64,000 nt of DNA from Mya arenaria (GCF_026914265.1 NC_069124.1:85398915-85462914), one strand, 5' to 3'; numbered from the stretch's first letter, positions 36,783 through 49,446 are shown. Translations and numbers: made by a program. Notes: generated by a model not told the origin, from the sequence alone.

Positions 36783-38490
36783 AGCTCACCAGAGCACGAA
36801 GTGCTCAAGGTGAGCTATTGTGATCGGTCTTTGTCCAGTGTCAGGCATCCGTCCGTCAGTCAGTCCGTCCATCAGTCTGTCCGTCAACAATTGCTTAAAA
36901 AACTTCTCCTCTGAAACTACCTGGCCAAATTCAATGAAACTCATCAAAAAAAATACTACAAGGGGTCACTATTGATCAACAACAACAACAACAAAATGGC
37001 CGGCTTCTTGTTTTGCTTATAAAAAAATCTCCTCTGAAACTACAAGTCCAAACTCAATGAAACATTACAGGAAGCTTCATTGCGTGACTCTCTTCAAAAA
37101 TACAACAACAAGAACAGCAACAACAACAAAATGGCTGACTTCCTGTTTTGCTTTTAAAAAACATCTCCTCTGAAACTACTGCTCCAAATTCAATGAAACT
37201 TTACAGGAAGCTTCCTTGGGTGACCCTCTACAAAAATACAACAAGGGGTCACGATTGATCAACAACAACAACAACAACAGCAAAATGGCCAACTTCCTAT
37301 TTTGCTTTAAAAAAAAACATCTCCTCTAAATCTACCAGTCGAAATTCAATTAAACTTTACAGAAAGCTTCCTTGAGTGACCCTCTACAAAAATAAAGCAA
37401 GGGGTCATGATTGATCAACAACAACAACAACAACAACAACAAGAACAAAATGGCCAAAATGTTAAAATCTGATAGTAATGTAAAGTTAACTCTCGAAGCA
37501 AGGGCAGCAAGTCTTGCTAATATGGTCTCCCTTTTTGTTGGAGATTCCACTACTTTCTATTTTTTGTAACAAGGGAATAGATTTTAAATTTTATTAAGTC
37601 TTCAACATAGTCACTTCTAAGGTAATTATTGTTCTTTTTTTAGATTCATAGATTCAAATAATTATTATACACTTTATTCTTTAGAAGAAATTTAATTTTT
37701 ACTAAATGATAAATTTAATAATCAGACTTTTCCATTGAACTTCATGTAGATTATTGTAAACTTATTCTAAGCTACAAAATTATCTTCTGTGTGGATAGTG
37801 AATAAGCCCTATTAATGTATTTAAAGAAACAAAGATGGAAAAAGCATTAATATTAGTGGAAGGTGCTGAATGTGTTCTAATATTTGATTTTTAGAACTTA
37901 AGGCAGTTTATTGATTTTATTGGATGGTGCACTGTTTGTTGTTTGTGTATCTATACTAAAGGTTCTTTCAGTGTGCAAGCAATTTAACATAGTTTTGTCA
38001 GTGTGCAGGCAATTGAACGAAGTCCTGTGTGTGTGCAGGCAATTGGACAAAGTCCAGTCAGTATGCAGGCAACTGAAAAAAGTCCTGTCAATGTGAAGGT
38101 ATCTGTACCAAGTGCTGTCAATGTGCAGTCAATTATCAAGTCCTGTCAGTGTGCAGGCAACTGAACAAAGTCCTGTCAGTGTGCAGGTATGAGAATCAAA
38201 TTCTGTCAGTGTGCAGTCACTCATCAAGTCCTGTCAGTGTGCAGGTAACTGAACGAAATCCTGTCAGTGTGCAGTCAATCACCAAGTCCTGTCAGTGTGC
38301 AGGAAACTGTGAAAAGTCCTGTCAGTGTGCAATCAACTGTGACAAGTCCTGTCAGTGAATATCCTGGCAACATGTTGGATCAGTATGTTTTTCAATATTC
38401 TTTGAGTACAAATATCAATCTATATTGTTTACAAAGGTTAAACTCTCTTACTCAGGTGAGCGATTTAGGGCCACCATGGCCCTCTTGTTT
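36783..38490 (+). mobile_element. Helentron-like non-autonomous element (HINE type), apparently intact
   Basis: The left end after TTTTT is a nested palindrome, AGCTCACC-ag-AGCAC-gaa-GTGCT-ca-AGGTGAGCT, at 36,783-36,816. The right end has the matching GGTGAGC at 38,455-38,461, then a hairpin AGGGCC-accat-GGCCCT at 38,467-38,483, then CTTGTTT. The core holds about 4 copies of a 120-130-bp unit (ctcctctgaaactac, gatcaacaacaacaaca, caaaatggcc) at 36,890-37,460, a unique part, and about 14 copies of a 28-37-bp unit (aagtcctgtcagtgtgcagg) at 37,955-38,360. No transposase. Terminal hairpin, sub-terminal inverted repeats and repeat core are the hallmarks of Helentron-associated elements; orientation is set by the hairpin. 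Confidence 0.75.
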
Positions 38491-38845
38491 CTATATTTAT
38501 GTAGAACATTTTATTTTCACCACTTATCTTAAGTTATTCCCTAATATCTTATTTACGCTAAAAAACATATTTTCGCACGCAAAGTTTCATTTTCAATGAT
38601 CAAATATTGAGTGATCAGTATCACTGTATGTAGTGTAAATATTTAAGATATTAAATATAATCAATCAATGACAAAAAGACATGTTTTTGCTTATTTACGC
38701 TCAAAATGCTCGCCAAAAATATCCAGTCTTTAAAAAGCTAAATAAATTATATCTTAATACTGACTAATTTGGTTGAAAATGATATATTTCATTTTTTTGT
38801 CTTTTTAAAAGCAAGTAAAATAGTTAATTTTGCTTAACCAAACAT

Positions 38846-39091
38846 CAGGCCCCAATTTCTCGAAACTTCTTAAGCTTAATAGGCCTAAGTAGCTTAATTC
38901 AATAAGCCAAGATACATACTGAGATTAAATTATGTAAAAATGGTTTATTGTGATTATCATAAAGATAATTTCTATCTAAAGTATTAAAACTCTTCAAGTC
39001 AATATAAAGCAATTTATTGAAAATCAAAAATAATGAGATTAGCTTATTCCTGTTGTAAGGAACTTGAGAAGTTTCGAGAAATTGGGGCCTG
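38846..39091. mobile_element. 246-bp MITE with 25-bp perfect terminal inverted repeats
   Basis: 38,846-38,870 (begins CAGGCCCCAATTTCTCG) is the exact reverse complement of 39,067-39,091. The AT-rich interior has further aagcttaat / attaagctt-like complementarity. No clear target-site duplication was identified. It ends 199 bp upstream of the SIRT6 start codon, within its likely promoter or 5' UTR. Confidence 0.85.
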
Positions 39092-39290
39092 CAACACAAT
39101 TTGTTACCAGAAGCAATAATATTTTTTCAATACCTAGATACCGTGTATAAGGAGGCCGAATGAGACTGGACCATGCGAGAGACCGGGAAATAGTATCGCC
39201 CCAATTTTGTTTTACTATCTAAACATCAAAGTCTTGTCTGAATAATAGAAATTTCTTTCATTCTTACTGTTGTCCTAAATTATTGCCAGC

Positions 39291-42200
39291 ATGTCAGTGA
39301 ACTATGCAGAAGGCCTGTCGGCGTATGAACATAAGGGAAAATGTGGCCTGGCAGAGAAGTTTGACCCTCCTGACATTGTTGCTGAGAAAGTCTCAAAGCT
39401 TGTTTCTATGATCCGAAGCAGTAGACATATAGTGTTTCACACAGGGGCAGGAATTAGCACTGCAGCAGGCATCCCGGACTTTAGGGGACCAAATGGTAAG
39501 TCTGTCACATACTTCTGCATGTACATTTGAAATTTCCTTAAACACCATAATTTATGATTAATCTGTAGTGATCTGTATTGTCTTCATCATGAATGAAAGA
39601 TCAAGCAATTTATTGAGTGTTTATATTATAAAATGTCATTCAGTTGAACAGTGAACATGTATACATCTTCTGATCTTGTTAATTTTTAGATGTTTTGTAG
39701 TGATATGTAAAAAATAAATGCAGACATATTATTTTGCGTTAGGTATATTTGTGTTAGTAAGCTGTTTGTTTCAGGTGTATGGACGCTAGAGGAGCGTGGG
39801 GAGAAGCCAACATTCAATGTCACATTTGAGAGTGCTGTACCCACCTTTACACACAGAGCTCTCGTTGCCATGGAAATACTTGGCATGTGATCCTCAATGA
39901 AAACCCTTAATAGCTTTTTGTTAATCTTTGAGCAAATATTTTTGAAGATTTTTTTCCAGATGTAATATTTTATTTTGTTGAATCAAGTTCAATCCAGACT
40001 AGTGAAAAGAGGTCTAGAATATTGTGATCTATAAATGTATGAAAAAACACATACCAAATCTTGTCCAATCACAATATGACACAAACATGTTACATCATTT
40101 CCAGGCTTGGCAAAGTATGTGATCAGTCAGAATGTTGATGGGCTTCATGTACGATCTGGTCTCCCTAGAAACAGGATGTCTGAGCTACATGGCAATATGT
40201 TTGTTGAGGAGTGCAACAAGTGTGCTATGCAGGTATGACAGAGGGGCCAGACATGGGCAGGTAGCTGGGTAGCCCGATCTTGTGGGACAACTTAAAATGC
40301 GCATACACAAATATAGAATGAAAAAGAAATAGTTGTTTTATACTAAATGGGCCTTGAATAAGATTTTGGGTCTCCAGAAATAAATCTTGTTCCAATTCTA
40401 ATCAATATTGAATTATAATATGTATTTTAAGAATCAACTTTGAAAATAATCAATAAGCTAATATCATCATCATTTGTTTTGGAAAGAGCAAATTTTTGCG
40501 TAAATATCTGCAAACGAATGATAAAAGATTGCTGACAAAAAATCAGATTGCAACAATTGATACATGTATACGAGCTTTTCAATTTAAGCTAATAAACAGA
40601 ATCATACCTACAAACGAATATTTACTCAAATGCAAATTATCTAACACTAGCTTATGCGACATGTTTTCTAGCAATATAGAAACTATTAATTACTTATTCT
40701 GGGAGTGCCATATCATACAAGACCTATGTAATAACTTAAAGACCTATCTCCAAACAAGAGGTATATTTATTGAACTCAACCTGGTTACCGTTCTATTTGG
40801 AACAAATGTAAGTAGTAAATATAGCAGTATTAACTTCATTATTCTACTCATGAAATATTACATATTTTGTTCAAAATACCGACAAGTGATTCCAAACTTT
40901 CTAATTTTGAAATATACATACGCATTCAAATTGAACGTGAAATAGCTATCATGAAAAACAAACTTAATGTCCATATACATAAATGGGCATTTTTATCGTT
41001 AAACATCAAACTTAGAATACCGGTATGTCTCTCAAAAATGTCTTTTTTCAATTTGCCTTAGTATTTTTCTTTTTATATTTTTTTTGTTTTTGTTTTTTCG
41101 CACACCCTCTTTTTTTAACAAAAAAGCATTACAATACAATATCGAACATAACTTTGTTGTTGCTTGTTACATTATAAACTCTACAACATGTTTTTGAAAC
41201 TATCTAGTATATGATTACTATTGTTAGTTCTGTATTGATATTGTTTTGTTGATAAGTCGAAAAATTAATGTTTTATGGCTTAATTACCGTTACAAACGGT
41301 TTAAGAAAAACGCATAAAACATCAATTTTTGAACTTAAATATAAAAATATTCAATCTAATTTTTTGTCAGCAATCTTGTATAACTGGTTTCACATAAACA
41401 GCTCGTTCATGTCAATTTTTCTTTCCGGTAAATTCTCGTTGAGTTCATTTTAACAAGGGAGGTCACTCTCTTACACAAATGCGGTGAATGCAAAAAAAAC
41501 TTACAAACTCTCCTGAAATAACAAATTGTTTTGAAGTGTTTTTATATTTCAAAAAACCTTCTTCAATAACCTGTCTCTATGGTGACCTGCAAATTCCGGG
41601 GATCCCAGCTCGATGCATTCTGTTATTGAAACCTTTTTTGGTATCGTTTGTAATTAAATAATTTACTTTTTGTGAAAGTTTTATGAAATTAAGATGTTCT
41701 AATGAAATGTTTAATATAAAAGGTTCATGAATGTTAAGCTGTTTCACAAATATTTAATATGCTTTTACATGGATAAAATGCTCAGATAACTTACTTGATG
41801 CGGTGTGCATCCTTCTGCAATTGATGCGCAATTATTAAGTATGTGCTGTTTTTGTTTTTTTTTCGTTAAGTTATTAAAGTCAGAAAAAGGATATGGAAAT
41901 TAACTTACTGATGTAAAAAGCATGACTATAGCATCACACACTCTGGTTCCAGGTTTATCCATTTAAATGATCATGATGGTACAATGTATATAAAGAATGT
42001 ATTCCTTGCTGATATTATGAACTTTCGATTATTGTCCGATAGTATATCGAAATGCTTGGTCCAATTCGATTTGATTATGGATAGCGAATGGAGTCCGATT
42101 TTCAAACACTAATCTAAATAGAATTATAATTACTTGTAAAACCGTACATTTGATTATGATCATATATATAGCAAGCCTTTAATACATGTATGTTTTTTGC

Positions 42201-45200
42201 ACATTCATTTCAAGATGTTTATCAAATAAAATCTATTTATGGATGATGATTGATGTTAGTTTTCTTGCAGTACATTAACCGTGAGGTGGTTAGGACAATG
42301 GGCGTGAAGTTGACAGGCAACATCTGCATACAGAAGAAATCCCGTGGTACTTGCAGGTCAGTCAGCTATTCTATTTTTTCATATCTATACACAGAAAATC
42401 AATAACAGTCATGATGTACATGAACATATTGAAAAATATCTTTGCTTGAAAAACTCCAGTCACCAAGCTATAGCGAAATTATGAAGTTTTTATTTTTAAA
42501 TATGACCTCAACCTTTGATATTAGAAAATATGTAATATGCTAAACTTGTTACACCACAAGCTGCTCTTCAAGATTTTGAAGTTAAATGAATCTGATTTTT
42601 TGAGAAAAATATTCATATGAAATGTAAACTATTACTATGAAATCCCTTCCATTGACCTTTAAGTTTAACCCGCTTTTGACGAGGGATCAGAAATTTTATA
42701 CATGACACACCTTCCCATGCTGTTTAACAATTGAAGTTTGATTAAAATCTGATTATTAGTAAAATGTTAAGGTGAGACAAATATTTTTAATTTGAAATTC
42801 TAATCTGTTTTTATTGACAACTAAGTATTTTGAACGGATACATGTACCGGTATGTCCAATTTTGGCTGGTAGTTAGCAATAAGTGTTTATAGATAAACTT
42901 TTATAATTCTATTCAATATATTATTGTCTGTACCCAGGGGCCAGCTACAGGACACAGTGCTTGACTGGGAACATGCCCTCCCTGACATGGATCTTGACCG
43001 TGCAGAAAAACAAGCCAAGTACATTATTTGACATCATAATGACAATTTTTAGCTCGACTATTCGAAGAATAGGTGGGCTATACTACTCGCCCCGGCTTCG
43101 GCATCCGGTTAAAGTTTTAGGGCAAGTTGGGGTTTTCACTTATAAGTCCAATACCCTACATTCAATTGACTTAATACTTCACACAGTTGTTCAGGGCCAT
43201 CACATAATGAGGTTAGATAACTCCATATTATTCTTTACACAGATTATGGCCCATGATTGACTACGGAACTTAGGTTAAAGTTTTAGGGCAGGTTGGGATA
43301 TTTATTAATAACTTCTATACCCTTTGTTCAATTTTCTTAATACTTCACACAGTTGTTCAGGACCATCACACAATGAGGTTACATAACCCCATGTTATCCT
43401 TAATACAAGTTATGGCCCCTGATTGACTTAGGTTAAAGTTTTAGGGCAGGTTAAAGTTTTAGGGCAAGTTGGGATTTTCACTTAAAACTCCAATACCCTT
43501 CATTCAATTGACTTAATACTTCACACAGTTATTCAGAGCCATCACATAATGAGGTTAGATAACTCCATATTATCTTTTATATAAATTGTGGCCCCTGATT
43601 GACTATGGAACTTAGGTTAAAGTTTTAGGGCAGGTTGGGATATTTTTTATAATTGCTTCTATACCCTTCATTTAATTGACTTAATACTTCATACAATTGT
43701 TCAGGACCATTACCCAATGAGGTTACATAACTCCATATCCTTAATACAAGTTATGGCCCCTGACTGACTTAGGTTTAAGTAAAAGTTAAGGGCAAGTTGG
43801 GATTTTAATAAAAAAACCTTCTATACCGTTAATTCAATGCACTTAATAAAATTCAAAATTATTTACGACCATCTTACAACAAGAAATATTTACACCTCAA
43901 CTTCCATTCCTTAAATGAACTGCCTTTCGGCAATTGCGTTCATCCATATCTTCGGATATGTTCGGATCGCAATTCATCGCATAACAATAAACATGAAAAC
44001 TATTGATCTTGGTATTGTTTGTATTGTGTCAGGAGGTCCCGTAAAATATAAATCAACATTTTAGAAAGTGCTAAGTTATTATATTTTAAACGTTTTGTTG
44101 CCAAAAGTGTTTCAATTTTACGTTTAACAGTGATTTCAAGTGGTTGATCTTTTCCCGCGTTATTGTGACGTCATTTGAAAAAAATGTTTACGCTAACAGT
44201 TGGGTCGTCCTATTTACAGAATGGGTAAGAAAGGATTACTGAAAGATAATCCGAAATGAAACGAAGTATTTTTTTAACGTTTCTTGAATAAAATAATGAA
44301 CTATTGGTGTAAATATAAGGAATGAATTGCGGGGTTGATGTCATTATCGGGGATATGAACGCAATTGGGCTGGTCAAAGTACGAGTGGAGTCCTTCGGAC
44401 TCCACACACTTAGACCAGCCCAATTGCGTTTATACCCCGATAATGACATCAACCCCGCAATTCATTCCTTAAACATAACTCCATGTTAACCCTAAATACA
44501 AATTATGGCCCTTGAATTTTTTTTTTTTTTTTTTTTTATTTCTTTTGAAAAGCATATTTGTATATTCTTAACCACATTTTCATAATGGGAAATCAAGTTA
44601 TTTGAATGACTTGCGTCATTGTTCAGGCCGGCTGGTGGAAGGGCAGCATCAAAGTCACCTTATGTATCGAATAATATTAGTTAGGTTTGACATAAAGAGA
44701 CCAAACTTTGTAATATTACATCTTTATTGTATTCACTTCTAAGTCAAAGCGACGTAGTCGTGCGCGCTGTCTTACGACGGCTCTTGTTATGATAAAGTGT
44801 TTGAAAAGTTATAACCTTTTAAATACTGTTATAAGTTAATTTGCAATAAAAGGATGTTACAGATTTGCTAAATGCACAATAGTGAAATTGGTACATGAAT
44901 GAAGTATTACTTGAAATAAATAATATATGTTCATATTCGCAGGGCGGCAGATCTCAGCATCTGTCTTGGAACATCTCTACAGATCGTACCAAGCGGAAAC
45001 CTGCCCCTAATAACCAAGCGATCTGGTGGGCGTGTAGTCATTGTCAACTTACAGCCCACAAAGCATGACCGGAAGGCGGATCTGAAAATCTGCACATATG
45101 TGGACGATGTGATGAGGCTGGTCTGCCAGCAACTGGGTGTAATTGTCCCAGAGTATGATGGGCCGCATGTGGTGCTACGATCTGTTCACACGGGCCTAGG

Positions 45201-45567
45201 GGAGGACGACCTTGCTGTTGTAGTTAAGGATGATACCCTTGTCCGGAAACCCCACCCAACAGTTACAGCCGTGCAGGCAGGGTGTAAAGCACTGGTGGAG
45301 AGGGGGGAGGGGACAGAACAGTCTAGGCTGAAATCTGAGGGAGATGACAAAGAGTGTGATACCAAAAATTGTGTTGAAAACAAATTACTAGTACTTGGAA
45401 AAGCTCCAATTGATGCAAGGATACATGATACATCGATAAAAACTGAAGTTGGTAATGAAAACATTCAAGCTGAAAATGAACCAGAGGTTAAAAGAAAAAA
45501 GTTAGATAAACCTGGCGATTGTATCAAAACAGATTTAGTTAAAGATGAGAAACAAAGTGAAAATTGA
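39291..45567 (+). CDS. NAD-dependent protein deacylase sirtuin-6, 6 exons
   Basis: Nuclear NAD+-dependent histone deacylase / mono-ADP-ribosyltransferase acting on H3K9 and H3K56 and in DNA-break repair and metabolic gene control (known for SIRT6). Exons: 39291-39495, 39775-39882, 40105-40232, 42271-42356, 42938-43018, 44943-45567. They total 1,233 nt (410 aa). Seen: N-terminus [20 protein letters not shown], typical of SIRT6; NAD site [39 protein letters not shown]; catalytic His in ELHGNMF; zinc-site pairs ECNKC and [40 protein letters not shown]. After about residue 280 the tail is acidic/Lys-rich with KRKK, a possible nuclear localisation signal. Intron 2 must use a GC donor (39,883) to keep frame; the others are GT-AG. 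The start is certain from SIRT6 conservation. Confidence 0.95.
40479..41010 (+). mobile_element. Truncated LINE (reverse transcriptase C-terminus) in SIRT6 intron 3
   Basis: The reading frame from 40,479 includes [39 protein letters not shown] and [17 protein letters not shown], the pattern of the C-terminal region after the RT domain in non-LTR elements (Phe-Lys-x-x-x-Arg-Ile-x-Pro-Thr-Asn, Leu-Phe-Trp-Glu-Cys). A frameshift near 40,905 moves it to a second frame ([18 protein letters not shown]). It is 5' truncated. The 3' extent is unclear; T-rich sequence follows at 41,060-41,120. Confidence 0.68.
43051..44515 (+). mobile_element. Helentron-like repeat array in SIRT6 intron 5
   Basis: Begins after TTTTT, 33 nt past the exon 5 donor. 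The left end is AGCTCGA-CTATTC-gaa-GAATAG-gtggGCT, the same layout as the left end at 36,783. The core holds about 5 copies of a 160-170-bp unit (ggttaaagttttagggca, cttaatacttcacacag, ttatggcccctgattgac). The array is interrupted at about 43,906-44,470 by another insertion, resumes at 44,474-44,515 (ataactccatgttaacc, ttatggccc) and runs into a poly-T tract at 44,518. No right-end hairpin was found, so it is probably truncated. Confidence 0.65.
43906..44473. mobile_element. Insertion with long terminal palindrome inside the SIRT6 intron 5 array
   Basis: Interrupts the array above. ATTCCTTAAA stands at both edges (43,906-43,915 and 44,464-44,473) and may be a target-site duplication. The right third is a near-perfect palindrome: arm 44,317-44,375 pairs with 44,413-44,470 with a one-base length difference, and the loop holds a second hairpin GTGGAGTCC-ttc-GGACTCCAC (44,385-44,405). 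Shorter hairpins occur at 43,916-43,960 (catatc-ttcg-gatatg). No ORF of note. Confidence 0.68.
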
Positions 45568-46190
45568 AGAAATTATTCAATATTACATACTTCAAACTGT
45601 GCAGAACTACTTTGCAAAAGTAAGAAATAGGAAGGCAGTTCCAAGTTTACCAGTCTGAGGCTAGAGCATGGAAAAGATGACAGCTCATATGGTATGGTCT
45701 TATGTGGTAACTCCCAGTTTTCACACACTGACAGTGCTTTTAGCAGTCAAAATACTTGTGCATCAGTTGACTGTGACAATGTTGAGACCAGTAGTGAAGC
45801 TTGGGTGTCAGTAACAGTTCACTTCAGGGAAGCATTGGGAGTCTGTGGTAGTGCAACCGTTGACTGCACAGTGAAAAGGCAGTCTTCACAATTTACTGAT
45901 ATTCCACCTAGCTGAACATGTCCAAAGTTGTTATAGCATTTTACACTGTATTAATGGAATGATCTCTTATCAATTATCTTAAGGATTTTTACCTAGCTCA
46001 GTAATATATAAATATTGACTGCCTTGAGGGTGACGGTGCATATTGTCAACCAGATGTAAATACTGTCGACCAAGGCATATTTTATTGTACTGAATGAAAC
46101 TAAAGAACAATTGTGTTGGATGACAAACACCAAAAAAGTGTAATATTCCATTTGATTTCAGAATGTTTAAATATGTACGGAAGAAATAAA
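45568..46190 (+). other. Probable 3' UTR of SIRT6 with poly(A) signal at 46,185-46,190
   Basis: AATAAA at 46,185-46,190 is the first clear signal after the stop codon and would give a 3' UTR of about 640 nt. The 73-codon open frame at 45,694-45,915 inside it has no family motif and no upstream splice acceptor in phase; I do not call it a gene. Confidence 0.5.
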
Positions 46191-47578
46191 ACTTTTTATA
46201 TATGACATCCAAAACCATAGTGAGTTTGAATTTTTAAAATAGTACATTTAAGATAACAAAAAATCATGTATTGCAATGAAGCTTAAAAGACAAGTGTTCC
46301 TAACCTGTAAGTAGGTAACTCCAACTGCATTTAGACTAAATACAACAGTACTCAACTATCAAACCTGCTAAAATAATCATGTACGATAATTCCTTTTTGC
46401 ATATAATATTATTATTCGAGTACGAAATTCTGGTTAAGGTTCTGGATGTATGATGGTATCTCAGAAACTACTTAAACAGGGGCAAGACACCAGATGATAT
46501 GATTGCAAAAAGAAAATGGTAAAAAATGAACATAAATTTGACATCATGTTGTTAGACGCATTGAAATTTACTTACTGATGTATCAGATCGCTTATGACAC
46601 ATGCAACTTGCGCTTTTGACAATTCTAGGCTTGTTTTGAGGAAATACTGTATTTGCTGTGTTTTGTACCATCTTGTGTCTAGCCACTTTAATTTACTGCA
46701 TTGATACTTGAAACAATAGAACTCAACCATCAAACCTGCTTAAATAATCAAGTAAGATAACTCTATTTTGCATTATATGCAATATGCAAATTATGGCCCT
46801 TATTGTAAGCCTTAGAAACTCTGGTTAAGGTTTTAGCATTTAAGCACATTCAATATCTCAGCATTTACTATTTCATTTATTGCAATGAAACTTAAGGTGA
46901 GTGTTCCCAACCATGCAACCTACTCAATGAAACAAGTTGATCAACTATATTGCATATTAAATAATGCTTATTGTGGCCCTTGGCACTCCTCCTCAATAAG
47001 ATGTGTATGTATAGCAGTTTGAAGTCAATAGCACAAAGACTGGAGTAAGGCTTTGGACTCGTAAGCGTGACAGAAACAAATGCGTGCAAGCGTACCATTC
47101 CTATATCCCCTTTGCCTTTCTGATTGGGATATTAATGACAAAAACAATATGTCTCAGTATGACTCCCTTTGTCGAAGGAGAGATATAGTAATAAGAATAC
47201 TTACATGAAACTGTCAAAACCAGGTTTGTTTTATATACATGTCCAGGCTTTAGAGAACTTAGGTCAAGAACTTTTTGATAAATGCATTTACTTGGCACAG
47301 GCCTTTACTGAAACCAACAATTCAAAATACATCCTAGTATGTTAGTTGTAATAGACCACAACATCATACTCCAAAGTAATGAAAATCTGTCTTTGAAACG
47401 AACCATGAATAATGTTTGTTTTACAAAATAAGTTCATGTAAGAGTATGTAATAGTGTGCATACATTAGCAGTAAAACACATGTATAATATGCAGATATGA
47501 AAGGGAGAACTCCTATAAACTGAAAAATTCTTAGCAGTTCTGGGTTTGACCTCATTGGAGCAAAATGGCATAATAATT
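46191..47578. repeat. Degenerate repeat relic
   Basis: Blocks around 46,270-46,460 recur loosely at 46,690-46,990 (tgcaatgaa..cttaa, caaacctgcttaaataatc, gaaactctggttaaggtt, tatggccctt). They resemble the core of decayed Helentron-like arrays, but no ends remain. No gene is seen. Confidence 0.45.
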
Positions 47579-47883
47579 TTAAGCTCTACTGGCCAAAGGC
47601 CAGAAGAGCTTATATGCGATGGTAATGTGTATGTTGTATGTGTATCCGAGCGTCAGTGCATCTGTAAACAATGGCTTGTGAACACAATACAGTAGTCTTC
47701 AGTTTTGATTTTATCTCGATGAAACTTGTACAGTATTTAGATATCCTATCAGTTCCTTTCAAAAACCAGCCAGATCCGCTCATGCATGCCTAGATTGCCC
47801 TTAAAGTATTTAAAAAAATGTTATTTTTAGCTAAGTCTACATGTAAGGCCAAGTCTAGGATTAAAGGGAGACATCTTGTTTTT
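47579..47883 (+). mobile_element. Host segment S1, left part (older Helentron-like element)
   Basis: The left end after TTTT is a strong hairpin, AAGCTCTA-CTGGCC-aaa-GGCCAG-AAGAGCTT, at 47,581-47,611. It is followed by tatatgcgatgg and gtaaacaatggcttgtga. The segment is interrupted at 47,884 by an inserted element and resumes at about 49,447. A paralogous segment starts at 51,731. Confidence 0.62.
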
Positions 47884-49446
47884 ATACCCCCGACAAACAA
47901 AGTTTGGAGGGTATATATTGGAGTCACCCTGTGGTCGGTTGGTCGGTCGGTCCGTTGCAATTTACCTTGTCCGGAGCATAACTTAAAAACTACTGGATGG
48001 AATTGGAATAAACCTCATACAATGGTAGAGCAAAATGAGAGGAAGTGCAGTGTACAATAACCATAATTCTATTCTTGTCTATTACTGAGTTATTGCCCTT
48101 TGTTACTTTTTTTTGTCTGGAGTATAACTTGAAAATTACTCGATGGAATTGATTGGAACTTCATACAATGGTAAAGCAAAATGAGAGGAAGCGCAGTGTT
48201 CAAGAACCATACCTCTACTTTAGCTAATTACTGAGTCATTGCCCTTTATTTGTTTGTTTTTTTCTGTCATTTTTTTTCCAGACATTAACTTGCAAACTTC
48301 TTGATGGAATTTATTAAAACTTAATACAATGGTAAAGCACAGTGAGAGGAAGTGCAGTGCAAAAGAACCATAACTCTATTTCAGCTAATTACAGAGTTAC
48401 TGCCCTTTGTTACTTTTTTCTTGTCCGAAGCATAACTTGAAAACTATTGGATGGAATTTAATAAAACTTCATACAGTGATAGATCATGATGAGAGGGAGT
48501 GCAGTGGACAGGAACCGCAATACTATTTCAGCTAATTACAGAGGAACTGCCTTTTGTTACTTTTTCTTGTCCAGAGTATAACTTGAAAAGTACTGGATGG
48601 AATTCATTGGAACTTCATACAATGGTAAAGCACAATGAGAGGAAGTGCAGTGTTCAAGAACCATAACTATACTTCAGCTAATTAATGAGTAATTGCCCTT
48701 TGTTTTTTTTTGCTGTCAATCTTTTTTACCAGAAATTAACTTGCAAACTACTAGATGGAATTTATTAAAACTTCATACAATGGTAAAGCACAATGAGATG
48801 AAGTGCAGTGCACAAGAACCATAACTCTATTTCAGCTAATTACAGAGTTACTGCCCTTTGTTACTTTTTTCTTGTCCGGAGCATAACTTGAAAACTATTG
48901 GATGGAATTTAATAAAACTTCATACAGTGATAGATCATAATGAGAGGGAGTGCAGTGTACAGGAACCGCAATTCTATTTCAGCTTATTACAGAGTTACTG
49001 CCCTTTGTTACTTTTTCTTGTCCAGAGCATTACTTGAAAACTATTGAATGTAATTTATTAAAACTTCATACAGTGATAGATCATAATGAGAGGAAGTGCA
49101 GTGTACAGGAACTGCAATTCTATTTCAGCCAATTACAGAGTTATTGCCCTTTGTTACTTATTTTTTGTCCGGAGCATAACTTGAAAACTACCGGATGGAA
49201 TGTAATAAAACTTCATACAATGGTACCGCACAATGAGAAGGAGTTCAGTGTTCATGAATCATTACACTATTTTAGCAAATTACAGAGTTATTGCCTTTTT
49301 CTGTGTTTTTTTTTTTGTCAAACTTTTGTCCACACAGTAACTTGAAAACTACTAGATGGAATTTCATAATAAAACTTTATACAATGATAAATCATAATGA
49401 GAGGCGGCGTTCGGGGGTATTAATCACCTTCAGTGATAGCTCAAGT
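47884..49446 (+). mobile_element. Helentron/pearl-like element A
   Basis: Left sub-terminal repeat ATACCCCCGA (47,884-47,893) and its exact reverse complement TCGGGGGTAT (49,411-49,420). It is followed by the hairpin ATCAC-cttca-GTGAT (49,423-49,437) and AGCTCAAG. The core is about 9-10 tandem units of 145-160 bp (tccggagcataacttgaaaa, ggatggaatttaataaaact, gaggaagtgcagtgtacagg, ctgccctttgttactt) after a gtcggtcggtcggtcc stretch. No ORF. The homologous flanks join directly at about 56,236, which is the unoccupied counterpart. Confidence 0.8.

Noticed and set aside
39883..39892. Using the GT at 39,887 as the SIRT6 exon 2 donor
   Set aside because: It puts the next exon out of frame; the GC at 39,883 restores the conserved sirtuin sequence.
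45694..45915. 73-codon frame downstream of SIRT6
   Set aside because: Lies before the first clear poly(A) signal, so it is most likely 3' UTR; no family motif.
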